This document shows positions 20,201 to 26,200 of a DNA stretch of 64,000 bases, piece after piece. The position numbers were made by a program, and so were the translations under genes. The notes under the pieces are model-generated. The model worked only from the letters and a program-made list of their open reading frames with translations, searched no databases and had not been told where the DNA came from. Origin of the DNA: an uncultured Clostridia bacterium. GTDB taxonomy: Bacteria > Bacillota > Clostridia > Christensenellales > DTU072. Each line of letters starts with the position of its first letter. The first letter of the stretch is position 1. The stretch covers positions 62,001-126,000 of the forward strand of contig CAMOOO010000004.1 of assembly GCA_946621465.1 (NCBI GenBank), given 5' to 3'.

Positions 20201-23200
20201 ATCATCGATGAACTGGACGGCTCGACCAAGTTCACCGTTTCGGACGTAATCGTCGGAACGCCGGGTATCCTCAGTTCTTCGGTAGAGGGCTATTATCAGA
20301 TCGACCCGTTACAAGAGGAAACGGCGACGCTACCCAGCTTCATTACCGTTTACTTCGAGGGCGGCTCCAGCCACGTGTTCCGCAATCTGGAATGGTACGC
20401 CTACTATGACGAATCCACCGGTATCGGGTACTATGAGAACCGCTCCGGCGTGCCTATTATCCAAAAGAGCGACGAGGACGGCTCTTACCGGGCGGTGATT
20501 CCCTTCGATACTCCGACGGTAACCCGTATCATGACCCGTATCGGTAGCAGCACCAGCGGATATAAATATATCACCGTGGCGTTGAAGATGCTCAGTAAAG
20601 ACCCCATCTCCATCACCTTCTATCGCGACAAAAACGCCAAAGATCAGGGCAACAACTATGAGGTGGAACAGCATCAAATTCAGACCGTCTACGTAAAAGA
20701 TGGCGCAACCGTCAGTAACGAAGCCTACTATACTTACTACGCCAACACCTTTAACGGCATCACCTTGCCGTCGGTATTGAGCGTGGAATTCACAACTCAC
20801 TTTAATTCTTACGAGAACGTACAGTGGGTGACGACGACGGGAGAAGCCATCGTCTATAAACCCAACACCACCCTCCACCTTGTTTCCGACATCCGCGAAT
20901 GGAAGGAGACCTACTCTTCCACGCTGTCGAGAATGACCAGAGAGGATATAGAAGAAATGTACACCGGCTGGATCATAGAGACCGTCTACACCGGTTCTTT
21001 TGCCAGCAGCCGTATGAACGGACAATCCTTCCTCGACAACTGCATCTTCTCCTCAAGCGGCGCCGTCAGCTACACCTTCGGGGACTTTGACAGAATCAGA
21101 TTGTACAGGAAGATAGACCTTATCGTCCACCTGGACGTTGTCATCGACAATTACGTTCTCAGTAACTTCGAGATGCCTTCGGAAAGCGACAGAGGCGGAA
21201 GTATTTTCGACAGATACGTCCTTGTCGATATCGACGGAAACAGAAGTTATCAAAAGATCGGCGATCTCGTCCAGTGGAGCAGTGACGACCCGACCAAAGT
21301 GGGACTGTACTATAACGGCATCAATTCGGAAAAGGGCTATATCATTATCAGTAACGGTACGGAACTGGATCAGGACGTACCGGTAGCGGAGGTAGGCGTA
21401 TTCACCCGGGCGGTGGACGAGAACACGGGAGAGGCGTTCTACACTTCTTACGACAGCTACGACCTGCAAGAGTTTATTAACCTGATCTACAAAGTCGCCG
21501 ACGTCACTTTGACGCAAAAGGCATTCGATTACAGTCTGCCCTACGCTCAGGTGGAGATGTACCAGTATTACGAAGACGATCCGACGGACAACAGTTCTAC
21601 CGCCTTTATCGACATCAGCAGAATAGAAGTGGACTTTACTTCCTATTCGACGGGCGCATACACCAGATCGGCGTTCTCCCTTGTTCGTACGGTCGAGGGC
21701 GGCGGCGGGAGCAAATACGCCGTTAACGTCGTGGACGGCAGAGTACGTGTACGCGATATCAGCGGACTGAACATCGTGTCCATTGCCTTTGCCGACCTCA
21801 TCTCCATGATCGTCGCAAATGAATTGAAAGAAGACATCCGCCTTTGGACGGTGGAAAGCATCACAAGAAGCGGTATAGAAATCAGACGCGACTCGCAGGT
21901 ACTTACCTCCTATTCGCAAGCGGACTTTGACACTGCCGTGACGAAGATCAAGTTAAGGAGTCCGGACGGATTGCAGACGATAGATTTCAAACGGGACGAA
22001 GTGCTGTACAGATGGAGCTATCTCAATAACCACGTCAGCGTCTCGACGAGGAATACCGTTATCCGCGACAAAAACGTCAGCATCGACGGACTGTCGGGAA
22101 TCATGAACGTAAACGACATGGTCGCAACGCTGGACAACAACGTACCCCGTCAGATCGAGGTAAGTAACGTCATTACTCAAATCAACGAATCGGCCAAATG
22201 GAAATACGTCATTCCGCTCGGAACGGGAGTAGGCGCGTACGACGTCAACGTCATCCTCGCTTTCAGAAACGGCTACTATTACGACTCCGGCAGCGGCGCA
22301 GATTCTTCGTCCACCATCACCATCCAGGCATACAACACCTCGGGACAGGCGCAGTATTCAAAAGGTTACAACTTGGGCGATAAGATCGCCATCAACGACC
22401 TCAGCGGCGTAAAGATCCTCAGCGGCGGTAGCTATACCGAGGGTACCAATACCAAATTCAGCTACAACAGCTTGTCGAATAAATTGGAGTACTGGTACGT
22501 CGTAGAGAGCGATATCCCCGGCGTTGTTACCGGCACCACCATAAAAGAGATCCCGGCAGAAGCCATTTATCGGACGGGAAGCGACTCCGGCGGTTCCGCC
22601 GTCATTTCCACCATAACCAAAGAGGGATTCTATCTGACAAGAAAGATCGTTCTTGAAGTTTTGCCGGAATATATCGACGACGATACGGTGGACACTTACA
22701 GCAGTTCTTCCGGCGGTAGCGCGATGTTCGTGATCGACGACGGTATCATCACGATCGAGAATATCTACGAGTACGACAAGAGCGTCGGACTCAGCGCATA
22801 CCTGAAAGACGTCACCTACATCCCGACCTCTCTGACGGTTACGGTAGGCGGACAACAAATGAGTATCTATAACGTCCAGTGGTCGCTGTATCAGGACGAA
22901 TGGCTCTTCGAGACCTATAACACCCTGAATTATAAAGGCACGAACAACGAGGATAAACTCTTTGCGGAGGCAATGATCCTCGGTTACCAGGACGAAAACA
23001 ACGTAATGCACGGTCAGATCAGACTTATTTTGCAAATAAGGATCGCTTCGGCGGAGATAGAGATACTGCCCTGGGCGGATTCTCAGATCGGACTGGATAC
23101 CGACGTCTATTACGTAGGCAACGAAAGACATTTCACTATCTACGTAGACGCCTATAACGACAAAGACTCCGCGGCGTTAGGTAAGGACGAATTTACGCTG

Positions 23201-26200
23201 CCCACCATCTTCGAGGCGATCACCGTCGGCGGAACGGAACCGTTCACCTTCGAAAACGTCAGATATAACTACGGCGTAGATAAGACGGTAACTAAGATTT
23301 ATTACAATCAAAACGGTATCGACATCGAACGCATGACGGCGCAAGGGGCGCAGCTGGAAGCAACCGGAATCAACGACAGACGCGCGCTCAACCTTTTGGC
23401 GACGATCGGAAGGGATAAGACCGAGCAAAAACTCAACGTCACCTTCTATTTCTACGACAAGGAAGCGACGCTCACCGAGGCGGTACTCAGTATTTCCGAC
23501 ACCGACATCCGCGAGATTGTATCGGAGATGCTGACAGGAGAGAAATCGGTTAAACAAAGCGAGATATTAAGCAGTATCAACGTCAAACGTCTGAAATACA
23601 ATCTGGAACTTATTCTCGATCAGGCGCAAAAGTTGCAGAGTAACATCGTCAACAACTACCTGCCCACGGCAGCGGAGATTAACGGAACCATTTCGCAAAG
23701 CACGATAAGAAGTATGCTCTATGCGGCCATTCCCATTGCGAGCGCGGACGTTATTCAATCGGTGCAAGCCGTCGAGGGCGTTGCGCTCAGTCAAGACTTG
23801 TGCGAAAGTTTCGCTCTGTACTATCTGAGAAAAGAGGCGGAGGCACTGGCCGACTACTACGCAGGCGAGATCGTCAGGAACCGTAAAGGAGTGGCAACGA
23901 CGGACCTCAACAGCGCGACGAGGCTCCTCTCCGATTATATTACGGCATACAGAGATCAGGCCTATAACAACATGATCCAGGCCTATTTGGAGATAGAATT
24001 CAATCGCGCGTTCGCAAGCTATATGTCCAGAGTAACCATTACGGATCTGACCGACTCGGTGGAGTATAAAAACGCCGTAGAAGGGGCGTTCGATACGGAG
24101 AGACTTCTTAATAACATTCAGAAGCTCCGTAGACTGATCGGAAAAGGCGGACTTTCTACCGATTCCGTCGCTTTGTACGTCAAGCAGTTCGATTTGACCT
24201 ATGCGACCAAGTACGGCTATATAGAGTTCCTGCCGTCGGACAGCGATGAAAAGAAGATAGAAAAATTATACCGCGCAATGATGATCGAGGAGATTTATCG
24301 AGCCGTCTTTGCCGCGGATGAAAAATTCAAGTTGAGCGAGAACGGGCGTTTCCTCAAAGTGGACGACGATTTGATGCACATCCGTCAGACGGTCATCGAG
24401 ACGCTGTTTGCACGCATGGGACTGATCGACAATTACCACGTATATTCGAGGGCAGGGGTCAGAACCTTTACCTACGACGAAAAAGGCATTATGGTCGAGG
24501 TGGTAAACGGCGACTACTCGAAAGTGAACGTCCCCTGCGCTATCTTGGCGGTCAGCGGCGACTACCAGTCCTCTTACCTGATGCCCGGAACGCTGAAATG
24601 CACTATGGCAGGGTATATCGACTGCGCTATGGGCGACTACGATTCTCGTCAGCTCAGATCGGCGATCAATGCCGTGGTGGAGAGATGGTTCGATTTTGCC
24701 GAGGTGGAAACGAGCGGAGACAACGATCCGCTGGCGGAGTTTAAGGCGCTTTCGCCCTACATCATCCGCAACAGCTTTACCACCATCGAGCGGTATGATT
24801 CTTCCATCTATACCATCAGACGTAGTTTGGTCAACGGCACCGACTTTACTTCCACGCTGAATACCCTCTTGACCAAGGCTATCGGCAACTTCCTTACCAG
24901 AATTTACGTGGAGAAAGAAACGGTTGCCGCCATTCGCCAAGCGAGGTCGCTTAATAAAAATAACGAAGTGGTCTACGTCCTTCCGACAAGCGACGTATAT
25001 AGAGATTATTTAGCCTACTACGTTTTGCAGAAGGTGGAAGAGGACGACTTCGGCGACGTCGAGTGCTACGAACAGGATGAGGACAGCTACTATCATCTGA
25101 CGGAAGACACGACCTATGATGCCGATAAATCCTACTATCAATTCATCCCGGCGACGGAGGACGTCAGATACTTCCCCGTTTCCGTACAGAAGAACACGTA
25201 CAATTTGTCGCTGGTCAACGTTTTGGAGAACTCCCCCATCGAGGACGTCTATTACGAATACGATGCAGAACTGGGGTACTACGAAACGAACGATGAATAC
25301 TTTATCCTGCAAGAAGGCAAACAGTATTATTACTACGGCGACGCTATGGCGCTGGGCGCGGCGGTGGATACCGAACCGGTCTACGTAGAAAGCATGAGTC
25401 TGGAAAACGCCATCAGCAACTTCGGTGATGAAAAGTATTATGAGTTTATTCCCATCATCATAATCACCGACAACACCATCGACGTTGTGCAAGCCGGATC
25501 GAGGATCAACGACAATCATTATTACCTGAGGAGCAGCGCGACGAAATACGAGCGCGAGTCGGTCGGGTCGTACTTTGACGCGAGCAAAAACTACTATCGC
25601 TTCTACGCTACCTACGAACTGGGTGAGGAATACTATTACAGCCTGGATATGAGCGACAACTCCTATTCCGTTGTCGAAGAACCGACGACGTCGGATATTC
25701 AGAACGGACTGTACTATTGCATCCGTCCCGTTTACGTAGTCAGCACGGCAGGAAACGTCGCCGTACGCGCCGAGTCCGATATCGACTCTATCGGCTACCA
25801 CGAAAGACGGGTCAGAGAGGAGAACGGCGTCACGCAGTATTACGATTCGGAAGAACTGGTCTACGCCTATTACGAACGCAGAGCGGACGGAAAATTCTAT
25901 TTGACGTCCGACCTCGTATTCAACGAACGTCATACCTACTACGCGCGGCAGATTTTGCGCGCCGGCGAGGACTACGCGACGGGCGACACCATTTCTTCTT
26001 GGGAAGAAGCCAATAACAAAACTTCCTACAGAGAGGTGGCGCAATCGAGGATGTATCTGAGAGTGGCGCTTTATAGGACGGACGTCTATAACGCCTTTAT
26101 CAATATGCCCTATCAATATAACGTTCTGTTCGACGAGGAGATCGGCGGACCGGCATACCGCACCTCTATCAACTGGAACCGGAAGGGCGCGGCGCAAGAA

